The position numbers were made by a program, and so were the translations under genes. 26,493 nt of DNA from Promethearchaeota archaeon (lineage in GTDB: Archaea; Asgardarchaeota; Lokiarchaeia; Sigynarchaeales; SOKP01), in NCBI GenBank assembly GCA_030605085.1, contig JAUWBH010000072.1, positions 1 through 26,493 on the forward strand, in the 5' to 3' direction. Positions 8,428 through 15,381 of the stretch are shown here, piece by piece. The notes beneath the pieces were generated by a model, which ran no database searches, was not told the DNA's origin, and saw only the letters and a list, made by a program, of their open reading frames with translations. The number at the start of each line of letters is the position of its first letter. Within the stretch, counting starts at the first letter, position 1.

Positions 8428-9645
8428 TTATCTCGTGATTAATAGGTTATCGTATTGGCGAAATTCTTCAATTTCATCTTCATATCCCCAAGTTTTCAGT
8501 GAAAGGGTAGTTTGATTAATATTTATCATCATAAAACCGAAAATAGATTCAATTACTTGAGTAAATGCTCGTGGTTCAAAATCGTCTGATTCTTTTTTAT
8601 AATCTCCAATTGGGGGACAAAGAATATAGTGCGAGTTATTTACGTATTGCCTTTCGCAATAATGGTTGTGTCCGTACATAATCACATCGACACTATAATT
8701 CATAAAATATTCCGTCCATTTAACATTTTCGTCTTCTCGTTTTACTCTTGAGCTATATATTGGTTTATATAAAAATGAAATTTTCCATTTAACATTTGTT
8801 TCATTCGCTTGTTTCAACGAAGAGTTAATAAAACTTTCTGAATTTACTCTTTCATCTTCCGTATTAAGTCCTAATAAAAATAAAAAGGTCTCAAAATAAT
8901 AGAAATAAGAAAAATCAAGAGTAGGAATGTTGTCGTACATCAATGTCGAACCTTCTCTAGAATCATGGTTCCCTTCAACATAAAAACCCGGTTTGTAAGC
9001 ATTTAATAATTCTAAATGTTTAAAATATTTGTTCCAATGGACTTGATTTTCTCCATTTTTTACTACATCTCCCAGATGAATGTAGAAATCAAAATCTTCG
9101 TCTTCTATTATATCAAGGAAAAAGTCAATATTGCCACTATAATCGTTTGTTTGAGGATCTGAGATTACAAGAATTTTCAACTCTTCTATATTATTTGGAA
9201 ATGTTGTAAATTTCATTATTTCACCTTGATTGTCGTCGTCAGAACTTATTTGATAATAATAACTCGTGTCAGGCATCAGATCTGTAAGCTCAGCAGTATA
9301 AATATAACACGATACGTATAATATTGGTTCTTGCGAATCTTCGGAAATATATTCTAACTTTTCAACATCAGGTTCAACACTTTCTGAATCTAACAAATCA
9401 TCGTCAATAGAATACTCTACTATTGGATCATCTGCTTCTGCTTTTGTGTACCAAGTTATTACAATTGATTCATTTGGGTTATGAATAAGAGTAAGTCGTA
9501 CGCCTTTAGGTCTAACTGATTCTTCCCTTGACTTTTCTTCTTTCTTAACGCTCTCTGGGATTGGAAAAGTGTAGATAATAAAAGCCGATATAATAATCGA
9601 TGTACTCAAAACAATTGCTAATATGTAGTTTTTTTTATATCTCAT
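8428..9645 (-). CDS. Membrane-anchored calcineurin-like phosphoesterase with FN3-like domain (purple acid phosphatase-like)
   Basis: Predicted surface metallophosphatase of 405 residues. Residues 6-26 form one hydrophobic helix (signal anchor), residues 45-150 a fibronectin-III-like domain of the purple acid phosphatase type (VRLTLIHNPNESIVITW ... LMPDTSYYYQ), and residues 155-370 the calcineurin-like domain. Metal ligands seen: D163 (ISDPQT), D193 (HLGDVV), N226-H227 (GNHD), and H326 and H328 (GHNHYCER). The histidine expected in the fifth motif (H-x-P-x-Y) is replaced by tyrosine, Y293 (FLYKPIYSS), so one metal site may be altered. It is co-oriented with the broken gene at 9635-10453, whose 3' end overlaps this start by 11 bases, suggesting an operon. 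Confidence 0.8.
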   Translation of the reverse strand: MRYKKNYILAIVLSTSIIISAFIIYTFPIPESVKKEEKSREESVRPKGVRLTLIHNPNESIVITWYTKAEADDPIVEYSIDDDLLDSESVEPDVEKLEYISEDSQEPILYVSCYIYTAELTDLMPDTSYYYQISSDDDNQGEIMKFTTFPNNIEELKILVISDPQTNDYSGNIDFFLDIIEDEDFDFYIHLGDVVKNGENQVHWNKYFKHLELLNAYKPGFYVEGNHDSREGSTLMYDNIPTLDFSYFYYFETFLFLLGLNTEDERVNSESFINSSLKQANETNVKWKISFLYKPIYSSRVKREDENVKWTEYFMNYSVDVIMYGHNHYCERQYVNNSHYILCPPIGDYKKESDDFEPRAFTQVIESIFGFMMININQTTLSLKTWGYEDEIEEFRQYDNLLITR

Positions 9646-10453
9646 AGTTAGTGTGTTTTTTTTTTTTAATCATATAAATGTAAATAATCACAAGTACAAT
9701 GAAACCTAATCCGCCAATTAACATATATAATTAATATTCTAAATTGTTATCCAGCAATTCGATTAATACGATTTGATCTCCTTCGTACTCTAATATAAAA
9801 TATTCAAGAACTCCCGCTTCAGTGTATTTTAAAATTATTTCTTCTTTAACATCATTTTCATAATAATCTTTGCTCCATTCAATGGTGACCTTTAGAATTT
9901 TTTCTATTATTTCAACATCTATATCTTTGATATCTTCATAAATATCTTCAGCATCCTCTAAATCGTCGCTAATCTTCTCCCAATCAACATTAGTAGCTAA
10001 GAATGGGGGCATAAAAGTAAGAAAGCTAGTTAAAACTAATAACACATAAAGGTCTTCGTTAAATTCAAAGATAACGGTATCCTTTTCATCTTCATCAATT
10101 TTCCAATCAATCTTTTCAAAATCTTCTGTATAATATGTTTCTACTTCTAATTCGACTCCTTTATAAGAAAAATCTTCGTTTAAATAATCGTAGCCATATT
10201 CATGCTCCTCATTATCAATATGATTTATAATTATTTTTCTACCTTTATAATCGAGAATATCCTCGTCTTGAAGCTCTATATCTAAATCCTCTAAAAAATC
10301 TTCCTATCCATCGCTGTCTATTGTATATTTCCAAATAAATTCATCGTTTTCTTTAACACCGACATAACGAATTTTATCAGAAGATGTACCATAATCTATA
10401 ACAACAATAAAAAGCAATAACATTAGAAATGTGATATTAACTAATTTCTTCAT
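9635..10453 (-). pseudogene. Secreted or surface protein gene broken by two in-frame stop codons
   Basis: Read as one frame from ATG at 10453, this is 273 codons with TAG at codon 50 (10304-10306) and TAA at codon 241 (9731-9733), no frameshift, and protein-like sequence throughout. Product if read through: N-terminal signal sequence (KKLVNITFLMLLLFIVVI), an acidic ectodomain starting VGVKENDEFIWKY that resembles repeated secreted domains of Asgard proteins, and a C-terminal membrane helix (MLIGGLGFIVLVIIYIYMI) followed by four lysines. The longest uninterrupted part is 9731-10045 (104 residues from an internal ATG). Its 3' end overlaps the phosphoesterase start by 11 bases, as in a translationally coupled pair. 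Recent inactivation is the simplest reading; sequence error is possible. I do not recognise the function. Confidence 0.65.
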
Positions 10454-10747
10454 TTCTTTAGAAAAACGAGTCTCATTTAAATTACATTTTAATATTTAAT
10501 TTTTTTCTATTCTTTTAAAAATTTTTCATTCAATTATTTCCAATCAACCTCTAAAAACGCAATTTGGATTAATTAAATGAATAATGATTAGTTTCAGCTA
10601 AGTAAAAAACTTTTTTTAATTCTCTATAAAAATACAATAGATAAGAAGAAATAGGAAAGATTATATTACTTAATTTTTTTTTAATTTTTATATAAGCAAT
10701 TATAGATATAGAAAATTGTACATAAAAGACCTTTCAATTACTTAACA

Positions 10748-11302
10748 ATGAGTATTAGATTTAAAAACTTTATAACTCGAGTAGGAAAGGAATGTGAGTT
10801 TAAACCCCTTAAAAACGCATTGCTCAATTACTTACAAAAAGATGCTGAAAATAAATATAAAAATTACCCCCGCCTTCTGAATTTGATGAGAAACTATTGG
10901 CCAGCGTATAAGAGTCGCTATAGGATTGCTAATCTTTTAAAAGACCACTACGAAGAAATTTTTAACTTTTATTTAAGCACTATGTTCCCTTTTAGGAAAG
11001 GAGGATTGTCATATGCAGACGCAGAAGCTCCAACTCCAGTAGATTTTAAATTGGTTTATAAATACCATTATAACAAAAAAGAAATTAAAGTAATTGGAGA
11101 GGTAATGAAAGAATTAAATATTAACGATAGTTTAGAGGGAATACTTAAAAGAATTCTTATTTTTGCTGTAAGTTCGTTCGGTCCAATGGCGGAAGAAATA
11201 TTTGGTAGACCTTTTGCATTTCAGTTTTCAAGTATTGATTCAAATCAATTCGAAAACGGAGAATGGGAAGTTGTGGCAGTGATCTCCGCAAGAGAACAGT
11301 GA
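10748..11302 (+). CDS. Hypothetical protein, 184 residues
   Basis: I do not recognise this protein. The first 75 residues are basic and helical (LLNLMRNYWPAYKSRYRIANLL), the middle has a Gly/Pro-rich turn (FPFRKGGLSYADAEAPTP), and the last 90 residues are alpha/beta with a hydrophobic helix (LEGILKRILIFAVSSFG) that is too short and charged at its edges to be a clear membrane segment. There are no cysteines beyond one near the start and no signal peptide. A good TATA box (TTTTTATATAAG) stands about 55 bases before the ATG. It is flanked by genes on the other strand and is transcribed alone. The 294-base gap before it (10454-10747) holds only promoters and AT-rich DNA. Confidence 0.6.
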   Translation: MSIRFKNFITRVGKECEFKPLKNALLNYLQKDAENKYKNYPRLLNLMRNYWPAYKSRYRIANLLKDHYEEIFNFYLSTMFPFRKGGLSYADAEAPTPVDFKLVYKYHYNKKEIKVIGEVMKELNINDSLEGILKRILIFAVSSFGPMAEEIFGRPFAFQFSSIDSNQFENGEWEVVAVISAREQ

Positions 11303-11366
11303 AGAAATATTGACGAGTGGTTATGTATTGAAAAAAATAATTAAATCATAAGTCAAATTATTTTTT

Positions 11367-12308
11367 TTAATTGTTCTCTTTAAGCAAATAAAAAAGAAGA
11401 GCTTTAACAGTATATAACCTATTTTCTGCTTGATCGTAAACAATTGAATGTTTTCCATCTATTACTTCGTCATCAGCAACTATGTTTCGTCTAATTGGAA
11501 GGCAATGCATTAAAATAGAATCTGAATTAGTGTACTCTAAATATTTTTCTTGTATGCGCCACTCGTCTCTGTAAGGCATCCTTAAGGGCTTTTCCTCTTT
11601 TCCTTTACCATAAAACTTTAACGCACCCCAGCTTTTTATATAGATAACATCAGCATCTACATAAGATTCCTTGATTTCGTTTGAAAAAGATAACGAGCCC
11701 CCTGACTCTTTCGCGTTTTTTTTAGCAACTTTAATAATATCGTTGTCCAATTCGAAACCTTTTGGATGTGTTAATGTTATATCCATCCCATATCTCGAAG
11801 TAATTAAAAGAGTAGAGTTAGGTACGCTTAAAGGTAATGGTTTGGGATGATATGCCCACGAAATAACTATTTTTTTTCCCTCAACCTTTTTCTTTTTTTC
11901 TCGGATTGTAAAGATATCTGTTAATGCCTGAAGTGGGTGAAATTGATCGTCTTCAAAATTAATAATTGGGACATTTGACCATTTGGCAAATTCGCGCAAT
12001 ACTCGGTTTCCCTCTTTATATATCCAATTTACCGAATTAGGAAAAAGTCTAATTCCTATAGCATCGTAATACCTAGCTAAAACGATGGCTGTGTCCTTTA
12101 CAGACTCCGATTGGTAACCTATCCAAGAATCCTTGATGCTATTAAAAGTAGGTTGCATACCAAGCTGATATGCAGCTACTTGAGTAGAATTCCTTGTTCT
12201 GGTCGAAGGATTATAAAAAAACATACATATGGATTGTCCATCCAAAGCATTTCTATACTTTGTTGGATTTAACTTGACATCCTCAGTCAATTTTAATAAA
12301 TTGTCCAA
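11367..12308 (-). CDS. N-acetylornithine (or N-succinylornithine) carbamoyltransferase, start uncertain
   Basis: Transcarbamylase that moves a carbamoyl group to an N-acylated ornithine in arginine synthesis. The carbamoyl-phosphate motif FYNPSTRTRN and segments WAYHPKPLPLSVPNS, YIKSWGALKFYG, HCLPIRRN and DQAENRLYTVKAL match the N-acetylornithine transcarbamylase branch known from Xanthomonas, not ordinary ornithine transcarbamylase (which has HCLP with a different surround and no YHPKPL). The coordinates use TTG at 12308, but the frame continues upstream through conserved-looking FISTQDWKKEELD and is open to about 12386 with no ATG, GTG or TTG; the real start is probably near 12336-12360. 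Which acyl group is used cannot be decided. No other arg genes are adjacent. Confidence 0.85.
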   Translation of the reverse strand: MDNLLKLTEDVKLNPTKYRNALDGQSICMFFYNPSTRTRNSTQVAAYQLGMQPTFNSIKDSWIGYQSESVKDTAIVLARYYDAIGIRLFPNSVNWIYKEGNRVLREFAKWSNVPIINFEDDQFHPLQALTDIFTIREKKKKVEGKKIVISWAYHPKPLPLSVPNSTLLITSRYGMDITLTHPKGFELDNDIIKVAKKNAKESGGSLSFSNEIKESYVDADVIYIKSWGALKFYGKGKEEKPLRMPYRDEWRIQEKYLEYTNSDSILMHCLPIRRNIVADDEVIDGKHSIVYDQAENRLYTVKALLFYLLKENN

Positions 12309-12393
12309 TTCTTCTTTTTTCCAATCCTGCGTACTAATAAAATCTTTTTTATTTTCTTGTTTTAAGGTTATTGAAACACACCTTTTTTAAGAT

Positions 12394-12407
12394 GATTTTT
12401 ATATCTC
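12394..12407 (-). promoter_or_regulatory. TATA box of the carbamoyltransferase gene
   Basis: On the minus strand the sequence is GAGATATAAAAATC. Transcription would begin about 25 bases on, near 12370, so the mRNA leader before the TTG at 12308 would be about 60 bases and fully open in frame. This favours a start nearer 12336-12360 and an almost leaderless transcript. Confidence 0.5.
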
Positions 12408-12506
12408 CGCAAGCCTAATTGTAGTTAAAATAACAGAAACAAAAATAAGAAGTAGAATTCTTAATTTAAGAATATTTTGTTTTCAAGTTCGAAATTATAT
12501 AATTGA

Positions 12507-12926
12507 TTATTTACTTAAGAAAGAGCCTAGATCCATCATTTCACCATCACCTTGTTTAACTTTAATCTTACTTTTTATACCTTTAGCTTGCCTCTCTAAA
12601 TAAATTATTACATCTAAAGGAATTCTTCTTGGAACGCCTCCTTGCCTTTGAATTATAGCAAGCAAGTAATCAACATTCTCTATTACATCAGGACTAACTA
12701 ACTCGTTAATAACTTTTTGATAAACTTGAGGCTCGTTCGTTTTAATATTACTTAAATATGTATAAGCATCTGGCATTAAAACAACTTTTAAAACATAATC
12801 AACCTTTTCCCAAACACTCATAGTTCTTTCCTTGGAAGCCTGATTCCTTTTCTGTGCTTCCATAAGTGCTTTCATTTTCCTCAAACGAATTTTATCTAAT
12901 TCGTGGTCGCCATTTTTTTCATTCAT
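12507..12926 (-). CDS. PDCD5/TFAR19-family DNA-binding protein
   Basis: Small protein of 139 residues related to archaeal and eukaryotic PDCD5, a triple-helix-bundle protein that binds nucleic acid or, in eukaryotes, the chaperonin and TIP60. The family layout is visible: an N-terminal charged helix (LDKIRLRKMKALMEAQKRN), then core helices with the P-x-A-x-x-x-L-x-N-I-K pattern (MPDAYTYLSNIKTNEPQVY), then GGVPRRIPLDVIIYLERQ and a basic tail KSKIKVK. It is about 25 residues longer than typical archaeal members because of inserts and a C-terminal tail. It starts 17 bases after the stop of the oxidoreductase gene upstream and is surely co-transcribed with it. The role is not certain in archaea. 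Confidence 0.75.
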   Translation of the reverse strand: MNEKNGDHELDKIRLRKMKALMEAQKRNQASKERTMSVWEKVDYVLKVVLMPDAYTYLSNIKTNEPQVYQKVINELVSPDVIENVDYLLAIIQRQGGVPRRIPLDVIIYLERQAKGIKSKIKVKQGDGEMMDLGSFLSK

Positions 12927-12943
12927 TATTTTTACCTAAATTA

Positions 12944-13864
12944 TTAATTATTTACTATTTTTAAAGCAATTTCTAAAGCTCTTATGCCATCGTCCAAATT
13001 AACCAAGGGTTCTTTATCGTAAAGAAAACTTTTTATTTCTCTCCTCAGTGGTTCATCCGGTCTTAAAGGTGCGTAAGATACTTCTTTGGTAATTGGCCAA
13101 TCTCCTTGTAAATCAATTCCTGTCCGGATATTAATCTTTTGAGAGATAAAATCAATCATGATCCCCCCCTTTTCCCCATTTAAAAACATTTCTCTTCGCT
13201 TTGCCGGAGTTAGCCAATTAGATTCTATGTGACCTATTGAATCTTTAAAATCTAATATAATAAATGCCGCATCGGCGTGCTGATCGTCTTTATAATATTT
13301 TTTTATACCCTTAGCGTCTATAAGGTTTTCTTTGCCCAAAACTCTTTCTTGTAAATATATATCATGTATTGACAAATCTAAGATAACACCCATTTGCCAG
13401 GCTCTTCTTGGATATAATCCTACTCGTTTAGAGGTAATTGTAAGCACTTTACCTATCGTAGGTAAATACTCTAGTAATTTTTCAAAAACAGGATTATAAA
13501 GTTCAATAAATCCTGGCATTATTCGGACATTGTCTTCATATTCCCTGAACTGATTTAAATCTTCACTCTTTAACGCCATTGGTTTTTCCATTAAAACATC
13601 GATTCCGGCATTAGCAAATTGTTTTGATTCCGTTGGAATATCTTTTGGTGGTGTTACTATGCTTACTGCGTCAATCTCTTCGTTTTTTATCATATCAACA
13701 ACATTTGTATATACATTAATGTTATCGTAATTTTTGACAATTTCTTCTAATTTTGCTTTGTTTTTATCACAGACACTCTCTAAGGACGAAATTTCATTAA
13801 AAATTCTTATGTGTGCTCGCCCAAACCAACCAGCACCAACAACAGCAGTTCTCTTTTTTTTCAT
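12944..13864 (-). CDS. Gfo/Idh/MocA-family NAD(P)-dependent oxidoreductase
   Basis: Cytosolic dehydrogenase of 306 residues acting on a sugar, inositol or sugar-nucleotide substrate. The N-terminal Rossmann fold has GAGWFG at 10-15, the family's nucleotide pocket VTPP at about 70-73 and the catalytic-lysine motif EKP at 93-95. The C-terminal alpha/beta domain carries the expected D-L-x-x-H-D (ILDLSIHD) before the substrate site. The length is slightly short for the family (about 330-350). It has its own TATA box and is followed by PDCD5 17 bases downstream in the same direction. The specific substrate cannot be read from sequence and neighbours do not show a sugar pathway. Confidence 0.85.
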   Translation of the reverse strand: MKKKRTAVVGAGWFGRAHIRIFNEISSLESVCDKNKAKLEEIVKNYDNINVYTNVVDMIKNEEIDAVSIVTPPKDIPTESKQFANAGIDVLMEKPMALKSEDLNQFREYEDNVRIMPGFIELYNPVFEKLLEYLPTIGKVLTITSKRVGLYPRRAWQMGVILDLSIHDIYLQERVLGKENLIDAKGIKKYYKDDQHADAAFIILDFKDSIGHIESNWLTPAKRREMFLNGEKGGIMIDFISQKINIRTGIDLQGDWPITKEVSYAPLRPDEPLRREIKSFLYDKEPLVNLDDGIRALEIALKIVNN

Positions 13865-13892
13865 TTAATTCTTTTTTTGTTTAACTCGAGTA

Positions 13893-13904
13893 CTTTTTAT
13901 AGTT
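13893..13904 (-). promoter_or_regulatory. TATA box of the oxidoreductase-PDCD5 operon
   Basis: The minus strand reads ACTATAAAAAGT, centred about 35 bases before the ATG at 13864. The predicted transcript starts close to that codon. Confidence 0.5.
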
Positions 13905-13936
13905 AAGAATAATGACTTTTAAAATAATAATTTTTT

Positions 13937-13970
13937 GGAGTTTTGAAAACTCCTAAAGGTAGGAGTTTTC
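13937..13970. repeat. Overlapping alternative hairpins
   Basis: The sequence holds GGAGTTTT then GAAAACTCC then GGAGTTTTC. The middle block can pair with either side: GGAGTTTT/AAAACTCC (13937-13953) or GAAAACTCCT/AGGAGTTTTC with a six-base loop (13945-13970, 10 base pairs). The two forms exclude each other. It lies between the 3' end of tRNA-Tyr and the promoter of the oxidoreductase operon, so a role as a boundary or terminator is possible. Confidence 0.5.
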
Positions 13971-14104
13971 TTGAATAATCACAATAAAATTAATTGCTAA
14001 ATTCTTTAGTTATACTATTTAGGGGGAGTTGAAACTATTGTTTATACGAAAGACGAAACTTTTCATAACTAAAAAGTTAATTCAAGAGCAAGGAGAAAAT
14101 ATAG

Positions 14105-14230
14105 TCCCCCCTCCCGGAATCGAGCCGGGGACCTCGCGGTATGTGCTGACAACATTTTCATAGGCATTATGCCTCAATGTGCGATGTATTCATCTACAGC
14201 CGCACGCTCTAACCACTGAGCTAAGGGGGG
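14105..14230 (-). tRNA. tRNA-Tyr (anticodon GTA) with a 53-base intron
   Basis: All arms can be drawn on the minus strand: acceptor CCCCCCT (14224-14230) with AGGGGGG (14106-14112), discriminator A at 14105, D-stem GCTC/GAGC, anticodon stem TGCGG/CCGCG (14200-14204 and 14135-14139, one G-U pair), a five-base variable loop, and T-stem CCCGG/CCGGG around CTCGATT. The anticodon is GTA (14195-14197). The C1-G72 pair is the archaeal/eukaryotic tyrosine identity element. The intron (14141-14193, given a junction at 37/38) has an internal hairpin AGGCA-TAA-TGCCT. CCA is not encoded. A T-run follows the 3' end. The exact splice points could move by a base or two. Confidence 0.92.
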
Positions 14231-14250
14231 CAGAGCGGGGAGTTATTACC

Positions 14251-14336
14251 ATAGCTTTACCGAAGGATTCATATACCAAGCGTGGTTTACGGAGCGGCGC
14301 GAATTGTGCGCAACCTGATGTCGTAAAGAAAGCTAT
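14251..14336 (-). ncRNA. Candidate structured RNA just upstream of tRNA-Tyr
   Basis: This 86-base stretch is much richer in GC than the surrounding DNA. On the minus strand its ends pair perfectly (ATAGCTTT with AAAGCTAT), and inside are TTTACG/CGTAAA enclosing GCGC-ACAATTC-GCGC, then ACCA-CGCT-TGGT, and a CTTCGG tetraloop-like turn. Together they give a multi-branched, cloverleaf-like shape. A TATA box at about 14353-14366 would start transcription almost exactly at its first base, and tRNA-Tyr begins 20 bases after its end, so both may be in one transcript. No C/D or H/ACA boxes or tRNA T-loop were found, so it belongs to no class I can name. Confidence 0.5.
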
Positions 14337-14352
14337 ATAATTAAATTAATTA

Positions 14353-14366
14353 AATAATTTATATAT
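14353..14366 (-). promoter_or_regulatory. TATA box for the tRNA-Tyr transcript
   Basis: The minus strand reads AAATATATAAATTA here. The expected start, about 25 bases on, is near 14334-14336, the first bases of the GC-rich structured element. No other promoter-like sequence lies between that element and the tRNA. Confidence 0.5.
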
Positions 14367-14377
14367 TTTTTACGATT

Positions 14378-15199
14378 TTAACTTCTTGACGAAAAATTAG
14401 ATTTTTCCTTTAAAATTATTGCTTTAGCTGGGCACTTTAAAACACACACACCACAGCCGAAACATTTATTTTTGTTAAAAAAAAAATCACCATCGACTAT
14501 CTTCCGTGCTCCAAAATGACACCAATGCACGCAGACTCCACAATTTTTACAATTTATTGAGTCAGTTTCAGCAATGAAATCGCTTTTAACCATTTGTGGA
14601 GATCCCGTTTTAAGAAATTTATTCAAGATTACGCAACAGCAAGGACAACAATTGCATATGATATAATAGAATTGAGGGTTAGGGAAATAAATCAATTGAT
14701 GAACTAATCCTCTTTCATCACAAATTTCTAATAGTTGGACAATTTCTTCTTTCGAAACTTCCTTTAATTTCTCCGATTTATAGGGGATCTCATATAATGA
14801 TTTTCCAAAACTTAGATGAATACAAGCATAAAGGGGATGATCGCAATCTCCTTTGGAATCTCCATATTTTCGTTGAACTGATCTGCAATAACACCAACCA
14901 ACACCTACAAAATTAGACCGACTCAATATTTCTAAAATTTCTTGCGAAGGAAGGAATCTAGAATCAATTTGAATATTTCTATTTAACGGAACTACTTTTC
15001 CTCCCCACCTACCCTTTAATATGTATCGATTAAATATACCCATTGAATAAACATTGAATTTTTTATCAATTCTTCTAAAAAGTTCTAACATAGGAAATTC
15101 AAAAAAGCCAAATATGCTAGATAGGAGCTTTCCAAGAGCGGGTAATTTTTGAAATATTTTATCAATTTTAGACTGAAATCTATTATCTGAGCTCTCCAT
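14378..15199 (-). CDS. Iron-sulfur protein with ferredoxin-type 2x[4Fe-4S] C-terminus and extra cysteine clusters
   Basis: Electron-transfer or sensor protein of 273 residues. The C-terminal 60 residues hold two classical [4Fe-4S] motifs: C217-C220-C223-C227 and C246-C249-C252-C256. Before them are cysteine sets not usual in plain ferredoxins: C103, C105, C119 and C126 (WCYCRS ... GDCDHPLYAC) and the dense run at 182-189 (CNCCPCCC). Residues 20-60 are hydrophobic and helical and may contact a membrane or partner. The gene is alone; its stop is about 40 bases from the promoter of the tRNA unit. No redox partner enzyme is adjacent, so the reaction is not known. Confidence 0.75.
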   Translation of the reverse strand: MESSDNRFQSKIDKIFQKLPALGKLLSSIFGFFEFPMLELFRRIDKKFNVYSMGIFNRYILKGRWGGKVVPLNRNIQIDSRFLPSQEILEILSRSNFVGVGWCYCRSVQRKYGDSKGDCDHPLYACIHLSFGKSLYEIPYKSEKLKEVSKEEIVQLLEICDERGLVHQLIYFPNPQFYYIICNCCPCCCVILNKFLKTGSPQMVKSDFIAETDSINCKNCGVCVHWCHFGARKIVDGDFFFNKNKCFGCGVCVLKCPAKAIILKEKSNFSSRS

Positions 15200-15290
15200 A
15201 CTAAATCAAAAATTCCTTGATAAAGAAAGAAGTAATTGAAAACTTTTAACTTATATCGTTATATTCTATTTAAAGCTTTATATCTTTAAT

Positions 15291-15326
15291 GAAGATAAGA
15301 TCTTCGTGAAACGCGGATTTCACGAA
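15291..15326. repeat. Two joined hairpins between the E2 and iron-sulfur genes
   Basis: GAAGAT-AAG-ATCTTC (15291-15305) runs straight into TTCGTGAAA-CGCGGA-TTTCACGAA (15303-15326), a perfect 9-base-pair stem with a six-base loop. They share three bases. The position is after the probable terminator of the E2 gene and before the promoter of the iron-sulfur gene, both on the minus strand. It may end read-through transcripts or be a protein-binding site. Confidence 0.5.
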
Positions 15327-15339
15327 TAGAGAAAATAAT

Positions 15340-15351
15340 AAAAAAAAAAAA
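15340..15351 (-). terminator. Poly-T terminator after the E2 gene
   Basis: Twelve consecutive T on the minus strand, 31 bases after the E2 stop codon, followed by further T-rich sequence and the hairpin at 15303-15326. Archaeal RNA polymerase ends transcription at T-runs like this. Confidence 0.6.
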
Positions 15352-15381
15352 GAGAAATAAAAAAGTGTTTTTTATAAGTGC

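Noticed and set aside
10304..10306. In-frame TAG as pyrrolysine codon.
   Set aside because: The same gene has a TAA as well, which pyrrolysine cannot explain, and TAG ends several normal genes here (for example at 413-415 and 2680-2682).
12507..12926. PDCD5-like protein as a ribosomal or RNA polymerase subunit.
   Set aside because: The helix pattern and the GGxPRRI segment fit PDCD5 better, and the neighbours are not ribosomal genes.
14251..14336. The GC-rich element as a second tRNA.
   Set aside because: No T-loop, anticodon arm or CCA-adjacent pattern can be drawn on either strand, although the overall shape is cloverleaf-like.
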